A stretch of 64,000 nucleotides of DNA from SSF14 sp046331245 (GCA_046331245.1 JAXLRH010000001.1:496001-560000), one strand, 5' to 3'. Positions 24,987 through 33,922 are shown, counted from the first letter of the stretch. Numbers and translations: made by a program. Notes: generated by a model not told the origin, from the sequence alone.

Positions 24987-26521
24987 GGCGCGACGGTCGT
25001 CGGGCGTCGCCGCCACGTGCGGTCTCGAACCACCTCGGGAAGCTGGCGCCGCATCGTGTGGAGGTAGTGCCGCGCGTAGGTGAATGCCTCGACGTCGCGG
25101 TCGACGAGCACCTTGATCCCCTCCGCGATCATCGTGAGGAGGCTGGTTGCTCCGACCGACATCGTGGGGAGGCGCTCGACCCGCACCCGCGTGCGGAGCG
25201 GACCGGGGATGAGCGGGAGGGCGCGGAAGAGCAGCTCGTACTTTCGGTACAGCCGCGCCTCGGGCGTGTCCTCGGTGCTCGGTGCGTGGAAGTGCCCGCT
25301 CTCGCCCCGGTTGATGAGCGCCAGGTCGTCGTCGCCGATCTCGCCCCGCTCGTAGGCGGCGCTCGTGAGCTCGACGCCGGGGAGGTACTTCAGCCAGAAC
25401 ACCTGGATGCGCTGTGGCGTGTGGCTCGCGTACAGGTCGAGCGCCTTCTCCTGCGCCTCGATCGGCTCGCCCGGCAGCCCGAGGATGTGGTCCACCTTGA
25501 CGGCGAGGTCGGCTCGCATGAGCGCTTCCATGGAGGCCTCCATGTGGGCCTCCTTCTCCATCCGGAGGAGTTCGTGGCGCTTGTACTCCTCGTCGGCGGA
25601 CTGGACGCCCATCTGCACCCAACGGCAGCCGGCGTCCTTGAGCCAGCGCGCCATGTCGTCGTCGATGTAGCGGGGGTGGACGAGGCAGTGGAACGGCAGG
25701 TCGATCTCGCGCCGGTACTCGTGCAGGAACGACTTCAGCCAGTCCTTGTTGGTGGTGAAGATGTCGTCCTCGAAGTCGACCCGCCGCAGGTCCCATCGGG
25801 CCTTGGCGGTGACGAGCTCCTCCATGACGTTCTCGACCGAACGACGGCGGAGGTACTTGCCGCCGCCCTTGCCGGGGAGCTTGGCGAAGAAGTTGTTGAA
25901 GCAGAAGGTGCAGCGGTACGGGCAGCCGCGCGACGCCATCGTCATGTAGCTGTCCTGGATCCGGATGTGCGGCGCCCACAGCTCCTTGTCGAAGAACGGG
26001 AGGTCGTCGAGCTCCTGCTCGAACGGCGAGTTCGGGCCCGTCACGAGCCGTCCCCGGTCCCTCCACCACAGGTTGCCGATGGGCTGCGCCGGCCGCTCGC
26101 CGGCCGGCGGAAGCGACTCGCACAGGCGCACGATGGCCTCCTCGCCCTCGCCGCGGCACACGTAGTCGACGCAGTCGTTCTCGAGACAGATCTCCGGAAC
26201 GGCCGACGGGTGCACGCCGCCGAAGATGATCGGGACGTCGATGCGCGCCTTGATCGCGTTCGCGACTCGAAGCGACCACTGGTACGTGGGCGTGAGGACG
26301 CTGAACCCGACGAGGTCGGGCTTCGAGGCGACGACCTCGTCGATCACCCGGTCGGTGCGGTCGAAGATGCCCGCGAGGGCGGGGACGTCGAGGTACGTGC
26401 GGTCGTCGAACAGGGCCGGGTTGAACGCGAGCGAGGTCGTGTGGCCCTCGCGCTGGAGGACCGACGACAGGAGCGAGATGCCGAGCTGTTCCTGGCCCAG
26501 AGCGACGAAGGTGACGTGCAT
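24851..26521 (-). CDS. B12-binding-domain radical SAM enzyme (copy B)
   Basis: 556-aa close homologue of the protein at 19072-20754: same N-terminal ALGQEQL opening, GGVHPSAVPE, CFNNFFAK after the Cys triad C200/C204/C207, and ADEEYKRHELLRME later. Differences concentrate in the C-terminal third, which may set substrate choice. It is on the opposite strand from copy A with nine kilobases of other genes between, so it is not a simple tandem duplicate. A TACCAT box (minus strand, 26563-26568) about 40 nt upstream suggests a short leader. It would act on a carbon centre using SAM and cobalamin; the substrate is unknown. Confidence 0.92.
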   Translation of the reverse strand: MHVTFVALGQEQLGISLLSSVLQREGHTTSLAFNPALFDDRTYLDVPALAGIFDRTDRVIDEVVASKPDLVGFSVLTPTYQWSLRVANAIKARIDVPIIFGGVHPSAVPEICLENDCVDYVCRGEGEEAIVRLCESLPPAGERPAQPIGNLWWRDRGRLVTGPNSPFEQELDDLPFFDKELWAPHIRIQDSYMTMASRGCPYRCTFCFNNFFAKLPGKGGGKYLRRRSVENVMEELVTAKARWDLRRVDFEDDIFTTNKDWLKSFLHEYRREIDLPFHCLVHPRYIDDDMARWLKDAGCRWVQMGVQSADEEYKRHELLRMEKEAHMEASMEALMRADLAVKVDHILGLPGEPIEAQEKALDLYASHTPQRIQVFWLKYLPGVELTSAAYERGEIGDDDLALINRGESGHFHAPSTEDTPEARLYRKYELLFRALPLIPGPLRTRVRVERLPTMSVGATSLLTMIAEGIKVLVDRDVEAFTYARHYLHTMRRQLPEVVRDRTWRRRPTTVAPYVAVGRARALDPVPAPTSTPGLEVELAVEDAGAPVAVTLGVRPR

Positions 26522-26562
26522 TGGTGAGAGGCCTCAGGAGGGATCGGAGGTCGTGGAACGGC

Positions 26563-26610
26563 ATGGTAACGCACCGTCGAGGCGTCTGGCCGGAGTCGGA
26601 CTGCTACCAT
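26563..26610. promoter_or_regulatory. Divergent TACCAT -10 boxes, radical SAM and cupin genes
   Basis: Identical hexamers on opposite strands: minus strand 26563-26568 toward the radical SAM gene, plus strand 26605-26610 toward the cupin gene. Each would give a 5' leader of about 35-50 nt. Confidence 0.4.
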
Positions 26611-26666
26611 GGCCGGCAACCCGAGTCGAGGATTGGGCGGGATCGCCCGCAACCCAGGAGAGTGCC

Positions 26667-27101
26667 GTGACCAAGTCATCCAAGTCCGTCATCACCGCAG
26701 CGGGCGTCGACGTGCAGTTCCTGATCGACGCCGAGGACTCCGGCGGCGGGGCGACGGCGTTCGTGACGAAGGTGTCGCCGGCCGGCTACACGCTTCCGGC
26801 CCACCGCCACGACTGGGACGAGACCATGTTCGTCATCGACGGCACGCTCACGTTCGTCATCGACGGCGTCACGAGCGAGGTGTCGGCCGGCAACGCCGTG
26901 TTCATCGCCAAGGGTCAGGTCCACAAGTACGAGAACCTGACCGACGTCGAGTCGTCGATGTTGATCGTGTCGACGCCGGGCCTCAACCACGAGAGCTACT
27001 TCGCCGAGGTCGCCGAGGTGCTCAACGGCGGCTCCGACGCCGAGAAGGACGCCAAGGTCCGCTCGCTCATGGACCAGTACGGCGTCGTCGCCGCTCAGTA
27101 G
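26667..27101 (+). CDS. Cupin-domain protein
   Basis: 144-aa single-cupin protein. Motif 1 AHRHDWDE gives H46, H48 and E52, and motif 2 has H86 in GQVHKYEN, so a metal site is complete. Small cupins of this type include quercetinase-like dioxygenases, isomerases and sensors; function is not decidable. GTG 26667 is preceded by AGGAGA at 26656-26661 with suitable spacing. The 3' end overlaps the convergent GT2 gene by 7 bp. Confidence 0.85.
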   Translation: MTKSSKSVITAAGVDVQFLIDAEDSGGGATAFVTKVSPAGYTLPAHRHDWDETMFVIDGTLTFVIDGVTSEVSAGNAVFIAKGQVHKYENLTDVESSMLIVSTPGLNHESYFAEVAEVLNGGSDAEKDAKVRSLMDQYGVVAAQ

Positions 27102-27991
27102 TCCCGCTGCGGCGTGAAGCCGCCGCCGATTCGAGCGGCGATCGCGAAGAACGGCTGCGAGTCGTCCCGTCGATAGGCGCGCGGGAGCGCGAGGCCGAGG
27201 AGGGCTGCCGCCCCCAGTGACGCTCCCAGCGCGAGCGCCCGCTTGCGTGCCGACGCGCGCAGCGCGAGGACGAACGCGGCCCCGCTCGCGAGGAGCAGCT
27301 TGCGGGCGACGACCGGTCCCACCTCGGCGGCGAGGAACTCCCCGGCCAACCGTGCCCGGTTGCCGAGCGCGTAGGCGGACTGCGCCTCGATCGGCGCCTC
27401 GACCTCGACGACCGCCGGATTCGAGGCCACCGAATCGAACACCCGCGGCAGCATCATCTGCCGGCCGGTCTGCTCGATCTGCCGACGCATCTCCGCGGCG
27501 ACCGTCGGGGTGCCGACCATGAACGAGGAGCCGACGTCGGACACCGGGAGCCGGAGGAGTCGTGCGAGGAGGCCGATGGTGTGTGAGCCCACCGTCCGCA
27601 CGCTGTCCGTCGAGCGCCCGACCCGTTTCGCCACGACGAAGTCGTGGCCCTCTCGGAAGGTGCCCAGCAGCAGCGGGATGGCCTCCGGCGGATGCTCGAG
27701 GTCGGCATCGATCGAGATCAGCACGTCGCCGGCGGCGTGCTCGATCCCGGCGAACATGGCGGGCAGCTGACCGACGTTCGACGCGAGACGGAGGCCGACC
27801 ACGCTGGGGTCGGCGGATGCCAGGCGCTCGATGACCGCCCACGACCGGTCGGTGCTGGCGTCATCGACGAAGAGGATCTCGGCCTCGAGGTCGTCGATCG
27901 TCCGGACCGCTGCCGACACGCGGTCCTTGAGCTCCACGAGCGTCGTCTCGTTGCAGTAGACGGGGACGATGACCGACAGTCGTTGGGTCAC
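27095..27991 (-). CDS. Glycosyltransferase family 2, polyprenyl-phosphate type
   Basis: 298-aa GT2. VDDASTDRS (42-50) and DADLEHPP (95-102) are the donor and metal blocks of ArnC/DPM1-like enzymes, and the C-terminus has hydrophobic stretches (about 245-285) that could sit on or in the membrane. GTG 27991 overlaps the stop of the upstream acyltransferase gene (GTGA). It is last in a ketosynthase-acyltransferase-glycosyltransferase unit, so the acylated or aminated sugar may be its donor or acceptor. Confidence 0.88.
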   Translation of the reverse strand: MTQRLSVIVPVYCNETTLVELKDRVSAAVRTIDDLEAEILFVDDASTDRSWAVIERLASADPSVVGLRLASNVGQLPAMFAGIEHAAGDVLISIDADLEHPPEAIPLLLGTFREGHDFVVAKRVGRSTDSVRTVGSHTIGLLARLLRLPVSDVGSSFMVGTPTVAAEMRRQIEQTGRQMMLPRVFDSVASNPAVVEVEAPIEAQSAYALGNRARLAGEFLAAEVGPVVARKLLLASGAAFVLALRASARKRALALGASLGAAALLGLALPRAYRRDDSQPFFAIAARIGGGFTPQRDY

Positions 27992-28995
27992 GACTCGTCG
28001 GTCCAGCAGTGCAGCACGTGGCTGGACCGCACGAGCCGGATGCTGGGCCGGCCGATGAGCATGTTCACCATGCCGTAGTTCGTGGCCTGGGTGTCCCATT
28101 CGACGAACCGGTTGTCGAGCAGGGTCTCGTTGCACATGAACTCGGCGGCGGCCTTGCCGTGGCCGGGGGGAGCGCCGGGTGGTCGGTAGCCGAACGAGCC
28201 GTTCATGAGCCCGATGCCGTAGGGCGCGACGTCGGTGGAACGCTGGAACGTGCCGAACCCGGTGATCGTCCCCTCGACCTCGCGGTACACCATCACGTCG
28301 GCGCCGATGCCCTCGATGACCCTCGCTCGCTTGCGGTCGTAGAGCGCGTCGCACCGGGCGTCGTCGAGCCGGGGATCGGCGTGGTAGTGGTCGTCGACGA
28401 GCGTGCTCGGCGCGGCCCGCAGCGCTGCGTACGTCGACTCCGGGAGGGGACCGTCCTTGAACCGGTGCAGGCTCATGCCGGGCGCCTCGTACGGCGGGTT
28501 GAGGTGCCGCCGCTCGAGGTCGTTGACGAGGGTCAGCATGGTGGACCGGTTCCGGAACCCGGTGTCGGTCGCCGCCGTGAGTCCGGCGACGTCGTCGGCC
28601 TCGACGCGGAGCATCACGAGACCGCTGGCGGTCGCCGCGAGCTCGTCGCGCATGGCGTCGAGGAGCGCGCCGACGACGCTCCCTCGATCGGCGCCGGGCC
28701 GCACGAGCAGGGCGGCGACCTCGTGGACCGGCACGTCGAAGTGCTCGGCGAGGTCGGGCACCGCCCTCCAGACGAGGCCACCCACGACGTCCGCTCCGTC
28801 GCGCACGACGAGCGATCGGGCGGTCGATGCCACGGCCGCCTCGACCTGATCGGCGCGGACGCGACCGCTCACCTCTGCCTGGAAGCGATCGAGCCAGCGC
28901 AGCGGGGCGAAGGGATCGAGGCCGGCGAGCTCCACGAGGCCGGCGCCGGCGTCGTCGCCCGGCTCGACCTGCGGTGTCGACCGCGTTGACTTCAT
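27988..28995 (-). CDS. GNAT-like acyltransferase (WecD-like)
   Basis: 335-aa protein with what look like two GNAT-type halves. The C-terminal half (about 210-335) has the FGYRPPG and FVEWDTQATNYGMVNMLIGR segments that recall WecD-type N-acyltransferases acting on dTDP-amino-dideoxyhexoses. The usual acetyl-CoA Q/RxxGxG/A loop is not clearly readable, so activity is uncertain. It is coupled on both sides (ATGA with the ketosynthase gene, GTGA with the GT2 gene). With the FdtA/aminotransferase pair at 9.7-11.3 kb it could acylate the amino sugar; that link is inference. Confidence 0.68.
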   Translation of the reverse strand: MKSTRSTPQVEPGDDAGAGLVELAGLDPFAPLRWLDRFQAEVSGRVRADQVEAAVASTARSLVVRDGADVVGGLVWRAVPDLAEHFDVPVHEVAALLVRPGADRGSVVGALLDAMRDELAATASGLVMLRVEADDVAGLTAATDTGFRNRSTMLTLVNDLERRHLNPPYEAPGMSLHRFKDGPLPESTYAALRAAPSTLVDDHYHADPRLDDARCDALYDRKRARVIEGIGADVMVYREVEGTITGFGTFQRSTDVAPYGIGLMNGSFGYRPPGAPPGHGKAAAEFMCNETLLDNRFVEWDTQATNYGMVNMLIGRPSIRLVRSSHVLHCWTDES

Positions 28996-30266
28996 CGCAC
29001 ACCTTGCTCGTCGTCGGGCACGTCGTCCGTGCGGGCAATCACGATACTGGAGTTCTGCCCGCCGAAGCCGAACGCGTTGACCATGGCGACCCCTGCGTCG
29101 AGCGTCCGGGCGGCGCCGACGACGACGTCGATTGCCACGTCGGGGTCGACCTCGGTGGTGCCGAGCACCGCCTCCACGCGTCCGGTGCGAAGCACGTCGA
29201 GCGCTGCCAGCACGCTCATCGCGCCCGACGAGCCTCCGGTGTGCCCGGTGTGCCCCTTGAGCGCGGTGACGGGCGGCGACGTCGGGAACACCTGCTCCAG
29301 CGCCCGCGCCTCGGCGAGGTCGCCCTTCGGGGTGCCGGTGGCGTGGGCCATCACGACGTCCACCCGGTCGGCCCCGAGCCCGGCGTCGGCGAGCGCGAGC
29401 TCCATGGCGTGCGCCTGCCAGCGCCCGCTCGGCTCCGGCGACGAGGGGTGGTACCCGTCCGCCGACGACCCGACGCCGAGCACCCATCCCAACGGGTCGG
29501 CGCCACGGGCCTCGGCGTGGCCGGCGGTCTCGAGCACGAACCACGCGGCGCCCTCGCCGAAGACGATGCCGCGTCGTGTTACGTCGAAGGGGAGCACGGC
29601 CCGGCTCGGATCGAGCTCGGGCGTCTCCATGCCGAACACCCGGCCCGCGATCGAGAACACCGGTACGAACCCCTCGACGTCGGTGACGGCCGCGGAGTCG
29701 CTGCCTCCGCAGATGACGACGTCGACTCGGCCCGACGCGAGCAGGTCCACGCCTGCGCCCAGGGCGTCGAGCGCCGAGGCGCACGCCGTCGTGACGGTCC
29801 GGATGGGCCCGTGCAGGTCGTGCCGGATCGCGATCTGGGCGGCGGCCATGTTCGACTGCCCGGCGAGCATGGTCCGGGGCGGGATGCCGTCGACGCCCTG
29901 CGCATCGAAGAGGTGCTGTCCGAGCATCATGCTCGAGAGCCCGCCCATCGCGGTGCCGTCCACGACGGCCGTGCGGGTGGGTTCCAACGCGCCCGGCGCG
30001 TCGAGCCCCGCATGCGCGAGCGCCTCCTCGGCGGCGGCGATCGCGTACTGCGCGCAGCGATCCGTGCTCGCGGCGACACGCTCCCCGAGGACCGCGACCG
30101 CATCGAACCCGGTGGCGATGGGGGCGGCGAGCAGGGGGATCGGCGCCCACGCGCTCCAGGGTGCCTGGGTGATGCCGAGCATGCCGCCGTGCCAGCCGTC
30201 GAGGAACGCGTCGACGCCCACGCCGATGGGTGTCACGCACCCTGCGCCCGTGATCGCGACGCGCAT
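28992..30266 (-). CDS. Beta-ketoacyl synthase, FabF-like
   Basis: 424-aa thiolase-fold condensing enzyme. The triad is intact: C162 in TTACASALD, H308 in AHATGTPKGD and H339 in LKGHTGHTGG. It is therefore a catalytic ketosynthase, not a chain-length factor. No acyl carrier protein, ketoreductase or acyltransferase domain lies nearby, so it must borrow fatty-acid machinery or condense a single special extender. ATG 30266 follows an 11-codon leaderless ORF that ends one base upstream (TGAG ATG), suggesting translation by reinitiation. It is coupled to the acyltransferase gene downstream. Confidence 0.92.
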   Translation of the reverse strand: MRVAITGAGCVTPIGVGVDAFLDGWHGGMLGITQAPWSAWAPIPLLAAPIATGFDAVAVLGERVAASTDRCAQYAIAAAEEALAHAGLDAPGALEPTRTAVVDGTAMGGLSSMMLGQHLFDAQGVDGIPPRTMLAGQSNMAAAQIAIRHDLHGPIRTVTTACASALDALGAGVDLLASGRVDVVICGGSDSAAVTDVEGFVPVFSIAGRVFGMETPELDPSRAVLPFDVTRRGIVFGEGAAWFVLETAGHAEARGADPLGWVLGVGSSADGYHPSSPEPSGRWQAHAMELALADAGLGADRVDVVMAHATGTPKGDLAEARALEQVFPTSPPVTALKGHTGHTGGSSGAMSVLAALDVLRTGRVEAVLGTTEVDPDVAIDVVVGAARTLDAGVAMVNAFGFGGQNSSIVIARTDDVPDDEQGVR

Positions 30267-30267
30267 C

Positions 30268-30303
30268 TCAGCCCCGGTTCGTGCGGTCGCCCAGCGCTCC
30301 CAT
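30268..30303 (-). CDS. Putative 11-aa leaderless leader peptide
   Basis: ATG at 30303, stop TGA at 30270-30268, encoding MGALGDRTNRG. A TACCCT -10 box lies exactly 6 nt upstream, the same arrangement seen at other genes in this window, and the stop is one base before the ketosynthase ATG. It may serve only to load ribosomes for the ketosynthase. Chance occurrence cannot be excluded. Confidence 0.35.
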   Translation of the reverse strand: MGALGDRTNRG

Positions 30304-30309
30304 GGGCGC

Positions 30310-30315
30310 AGGGTA
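30310..30315 (-). promoter_or_regulatory. -10 box for ketosynthase operon
   Basis: TACCCT on the minus strand, 6 nt before the micro-ORF ATG at 30303 and about 44 nt before the ketosynthase ATG. Confidence 0.45.
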
Positions 30316-30376
30316 GTTCCGGCCCGAGGTGACCTGGAACACGTCGTGGTGTCTCGACGTGGACCCGGGGCGGACA

Positions 30377-30382
30377 TACATT
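30377..30382 (+). promoter_or_regulatory. -10 box for amidohydrolase gene
   Basis: TACATT, about 31 nt before ATG 30414. The short leader contains GGAACGG as a possible ribosome site. Confidence 0.35.
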
Positions 30383-30413
30383 GCAGCTGATCGTCGCCCT
30401 CGGAACGGAACCC

Positions 30414-31550
30414 ATGAACCTCGACTACGGCCTCATCTCCGCCGACTCACACGTGACGGAGCCGCCGGACTGCTACGCCAGGTTCATCGACCCGGCCTAC
30501 GCCGATCGTGTGCCGCACATCGTCACCGACGCCCGGGGCGGCGAGCGCTACCTGATCCCCGGCCTCGACGAGATGGCCGTGCCGATGGGCCTCATCGGGT
30601 CCGCCGGTCGCGAGTCGTCGGCGATCCGCTATCACGCCCGCCGACCCGACGAGTGGCAGCGCTCGGGCTGGGACCCGACCTGCCGGATCGCCGACCAGGA
30701 CCGCGACGGCGTGATCGCCGAGATCCTCTACCCGTCCGTCGGCGTGCCGTTGGGCGTCCACCCCGACCTCGACTATCGCGAAGCGTGCATGGTCGCCTAC
30801 AACCGCTGGCTCGAGGAGTACTGCGCCGTCGCCCCCGATCGCCTCTACGGCGTCGGCCAGGCGTCGATGCGCGACGGCCGGAGCGGTGCCGCCGAGATGC
30901 GCACGATCAAGGCGCAGGGCTTCCGCGGCGTGATGATGCCGGGGCTGCCGGGGTTCGCCGACTACGACGACCCGTCCTACGACCACGTCTGGGCGGCGGC
31001 GGTGGAGCTCGACCTCCCGCTCTGCTTCCACATCGTCACGGTCAAGTCCCAGACGGGGCTCCGCGGCCCGGGCATCAACGCCATGCTCAACGTCGTCCGC
31101 ACCTGCCAGGACATCATCGGCATGCTCATCTTCTCCGGCGTCTTCGATCGCTACCCCGACCTCCGCATCGTCGGGGTCGAGTCCGACGCCGGGTGGGCGC
31201 CGCACTACGCCTGGCGGATGGACCACGTGTACGAGCGTCACCGCCACTGGAACAAGACGATCGAGCTCGATCGTCTCCCGTCGGAGTACTTCTTCGGGAA
31301 CGTCTGGCTGACCTTCCAGAACGACTGGTCGGCGATCCGGGTGATCGGCGAGCTCAACGTCGAACGGCTGATGTGGGCGAACGACTTCCCGCACTCGGAT
31401 TCCACCTGGCCCGACTCGCGGCAGCTGTTGAGCGACCATCTCGCGGACCTCGATCCGGCCGACACCCGTCGGATCGTCCGCGACAACTGCGCGGAGCTGT
31501 TCTCGCTCGAGGTTCCCGAGCGTCGCGACCTCGCGCCGTCCGCCCGCTGA
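30414..31550 (+). CDS. Amidohydrolase-2 family metalloenzyme
   Basis: 378-aa TIM-barrel protein of PF04909, related to ACMSD-type decarboxylases and hydrolases. The N-terminal metal motif is D11-S-H13 in ADSHVTEP, later metal ligands are the His in LCFHIVTV and the Asp in WANDFPHSDSTW. I prefer ATG 30414 to the in-frame TTG at 30381, which overlaps the -10 box. The acyl-CoA synthetase gene starts one base after the stop codon, so the pair probably works in one pathway: hydrolysis or decarboxylation, then CoA activation. Such proteins are abundant in catabolic actinobacteria; the substrate is open. Confidence 0.88.
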   Translation: MNLDYGLISADSHVTEPPDCYARFIDPAYADRVPHIVTDARGGERYLIPGLDEMAVPMGLIGSAGRESSAIRYHARRPDEWQRSGWDPTCRIADQDRDGVIAEILYPSVGVPLGVHPDLDYREACMVAYNRWLEEYCAVAPDRLYGVGQASMRDGRSGAAEMRTIKAQGFRGVMMPGLPGFADYDDPSYDHVWAAAVELDLPLCFHIVTVKSQTGLRGPGINAMLNVVRTCQDIIGMLIFSGVFDRYPDLRIVGVESDAGWAPHYAWRMDHVYERHRHWNKTIELDRLPSEYFFGNVWLTFQNDWSAIRVIGELNVERLMWANDFPHSDSTWPDSRQLLSDHLADLDPADTRRIVRDNCAELFSLEVPERRDLAPSAR

Positions 31551-31551
31551 G

Positions 31552-33096
31552 ATGGCCGCACTGATCGCGCCGATGGCGGCGGCCCACGGTGACCGGATGG
31601 CGTTGACGGACGCGACGGGGTCGGTCACGTGGAGCGAGCTCGACGAGCGTGTCAACCGGTTGGTGGACGCGCTGCGCAACCGTGGGCTCCGGCCCGGCGC
31701 CACCGTGGTGGTGCTCGCCGGCAACCAGCGCCAGGTGGTCGAGGTGATCCTCGCGTGCATGCACGGGGGCTGGCTGGTCGTCCCGGTGAACCGTCACTGG
31801 GTCGCCGACGAGCTTGCGTACGTCCTCGACGACACCGACGCACAGGCGGTCGTGGTGGGGGAGCCGTACGTCGAGGTCGCCTCAGCGGCGATCGCTGTGG
31901 CCGACCACCGACCGGACCTTCGCGTCGTGATCGGCTCGGAGCCGCACGACGGCTTCGAGGGCTACGACGACGTCGTCGCGTCGGGGTCCCCGTCGGAGAT
32001 CGCCGATCCGCGGTTCGGCGGGCCGATGTTCTACACGTCCGGCACGACGGGTCGGCCGAAGGCGGTGCGCAGCCGGCTGAACGACCTGTCGAGCCCGGTC
32101 GAGGCGTGGCGCACGATCGGCGAGGGCATCGGGGCCGGCGTCGGAGTCACCGGCCCGGGTTCGGTGCTCCTGCTGACCGGCCCGATCTACCACTCGGTGC
32201 AGTGGGTGTACACGTTCGGCACGCTGCTCAACGGGTCGGCCGTCATCATCGAGCCGGCGTTCGACCCTGCGCAGGTCCTCCTCGACATCGACCGCCACGG
32301 CGCCACCCACGTGCACCTGGTGCCGACGCAGATGGTGCGGTTGCTGCGCCTCGACGATGAGCAGCGCGCCGCGTTCGACGGGTCGAGCCTGCGCCGGGTG
32401 TTCCATGGTGCGGCGGCGTGTCCGGAGTGGGTCAAGCGGGCGATGATCGAGTGGTGGGGGCCGGTCATCACCGAGTACTACGGCGGCACCGAGGCCGGGT
32501 TCCTCACGAGCATCTCGTCGGCGGAGTGGCTGGAGCATCCCGGCAGCGTCGGGCGTCCCGGCCCGAACGTCGAGCTCACGATCGTCGACGACGCCGGTGC
32601 GCCCCTGCCGGCGCGGACCCCCGGCCTCATCCACTTCCGCAACCTCGCGGGCCACGACTTCGAGTACCACAATGCGGCGGAGAAGACGGCCAAGGCCCAC
32701 CCCGCCGCCGGGGTCGGCACGCTCGGCGACGTCGGATGGGTCGACGAGGACGGCTACCTCTACCTGTCCGACCGCCAGGTCGACATGATCGTGTCGGGCG
32801 GGGTGAACATCTACCCCGCCGAGGTCGAGCGGGCGCTCGGCGAGCACCCGCTGGTGGCCGACCTCGCGGTGGTGGGGGTGCCCGACGAGGAGATGGGCGA
32901 ATCGGTCGCCGCGATGATCGAGACCGTCGGCAACGTCCCCCTCGACGCCGACCTCATCGCCGAGCTCGACGCGTTCTGTCGGTCGCGGATCGCCGGGTAC
33001 AAGCGGCCTCGCACCTGGCGTGCCATCGACCGCCTCCCGCGCAACGAGATCGGGAAGGTCTCCAAGCACCAGGTCCGCGAGCTGCTCAAGGGCTGA
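31552..33096 (+). CDS. AMP-dependent acyl-CoA synthetase
   Basis: 514-aa ANL-superfamily ligase that activates a carboxylic acid as acyl-AMP and then transfers it to CoA. The P-loop-like YTSGTTGRPK is near residues 160-169, YGGTEAG is the A5 motif, GDVGWVDEDGYLYLSDR is A7/A8, and the catalytic Lys lies in the C-terminal NEIGKVSKHQ. All parts of an active ligase are present. It is paired with the amidohydrolase gene upstream. It could supply acyl groups to the ketosynthase or GNAT unit on the other side of the shared promoter, or serve unrelated catabolism. Confidence 0.92.
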   Translation: MAALIAPMAAAHGDRMALTDATGSVTWSELDERVNRLVDALRNRGLRPGATVVVLAGNQRQVVEVILACMHGGWLVVPVNRHWVADELAYVLDDTDAQAVVVGEPYVEVASAAIAVADHRPDLRVVIGSEPHDGFEGYDDVVASGSPSEIADPRFGGPMFYTSGTTGRPKAVRSRLNDLSSPVEAWRTIGEGIGAGVGVTGPGSVLLLTGPIYHSVQWVYTFGTLLNGSAVIIEPAFDPAQVLLDIDRHGATHVHLVPTQMVRLLRLDDEQRAAFDGSSLRRVFHGAAACPEWVKRAMIEWWGPVITEYYGGTEAGFLTSISSAEWLEHPGSVGRPGPNVELTIVDDAGAPLPARTPGLIHFRNLAGHDFEYHNAAEKTAKAHPAAGVGTLGDVGWVDEDGYLYLSDRQVDMIVSGGVNIYPAEVERALGEHPLVADLAVVGVPDEEMGESVAAMIETVGNVPLDADLIAELDAFCRSRIAGYKRPRTWRAIDRLPRNEIGKVSKHQVRELLKG

Positions 33097-33874
33097 CGGC
33101 GGAGGCGTCGCCCACCAGCACGGTGAGGTGACCCCACGGCATCTGCATCCGTTCCGCGCTCCAGGTGATCCGGTCGTCGGCGCCGCAGCGCTGCGCGATC
33201 TCGAGCAGCTCGTCGGCCCGGTAGCCGCGGAGCACGGACACGGCGGCGTCCCAGCCCAGCACGACGGGGAGGATCGCATGGAGCGCGGCGACGCGACGGG
33301 CCGGTCCCCTCGCCGCTCGGGCGTTGCGCCAGCCGGCGAGCAGACCGCCGAGCGCGACCGTGGCGGCCAAGCCGGCCCGGCGCTCGAACGGCTCGAAGAT
33401 CGCGATGCTCCGACCGCCCCGGGTCGCGCCCCGGAGGACGTCAGCGACGTCGTCCGGAGTGAAGTGATGGATCGCGTTGAAGACGCTTCGCATGCCGTCG
33501 AGCTCCGGTGGCATCGATCGCGCGTCGACCGGGTGCCGTTCGATCGTCATCCCCGCCGTCTCGCCTCCGATCGCGTCGGGCGGGTGCCGGTGGGGGTACA
33601 GGTCCGTGAACGTCGCCGTGACGGTGCGGCCCAGGGCCGTGCCCAGGAGTGGCAGGACGGCGGGCAGCGGACCGCCGGCCCCGGAGCAGAGGTCCACGAG
33701 GTGCGACGTCCCGGTGCGCTCCATCGGGCCGGCGAGTCGATCGGCCATCGCACGGTGCAGCGGCTCGACGGTGCTCGACGTGAAGACGCGGGCGAGGTGA
33801 TCGGTGATCTCCTCGCGTACCCACCACGGCAGCCATCGTTGGTCCTCGAACTCGAACAGCTGGATCCGTCGCAT
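33086..33874 (-). CDS. Class I methyltransferase-like protein
   Basis: 262-aa protein. LVDLCSGAGGPLP (59-71) is a SAM-binding motif I and VFNAIHHFTPDDV occupies the motif IV region. A GRSIAIFEPFERR strand follows. The N-terminus (FEFEDQRWLPWWVRE) is typical of a small actinobacterial family of unknown function. ATG 33874 has GGAGCG about 9 nt upstream and a TACGGT box (33915-33920, minus strand). It is divergent from the aminotransferase gene and overlaps the acyl-CoA synthetase end by 11 bp. Confidence 0.8.
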   Translation of the reverse strand: MRRIQLFEFEDQRWLPWWVREEITDHLARVFTSSTVEPLHRAMADRLAGPMERTGTSHLVDLCSGAGGPLPAVLPLLGTALGRTVTATFTDLYPHRHPPDAIGGETAGMTIERHPVDARSMPPELDGMRSVFNAIHHFTPDDVADVLRGATRGGRSIAIFEPFERRAGLAATVALGGLLAGWRNARAARGPARRVAALHAILPVVLGWDAAVSVLRGYRADELLEIAQRCGADDRITWSAERMQMPWGHLTVLVGDASAVSP

Positions 33875-33922
33875 CCGGAGGAACGCTCCACGAACTGGGT
33901 GGTGGGTAGGCTCCACCGTACT

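Noticed and set aside
30381..30413. TTG 30381 start for the amidohydrolase
   Set aside because: It overlaps the TACATT box; ATG 30414 begins directly before the conserved DSH motif.
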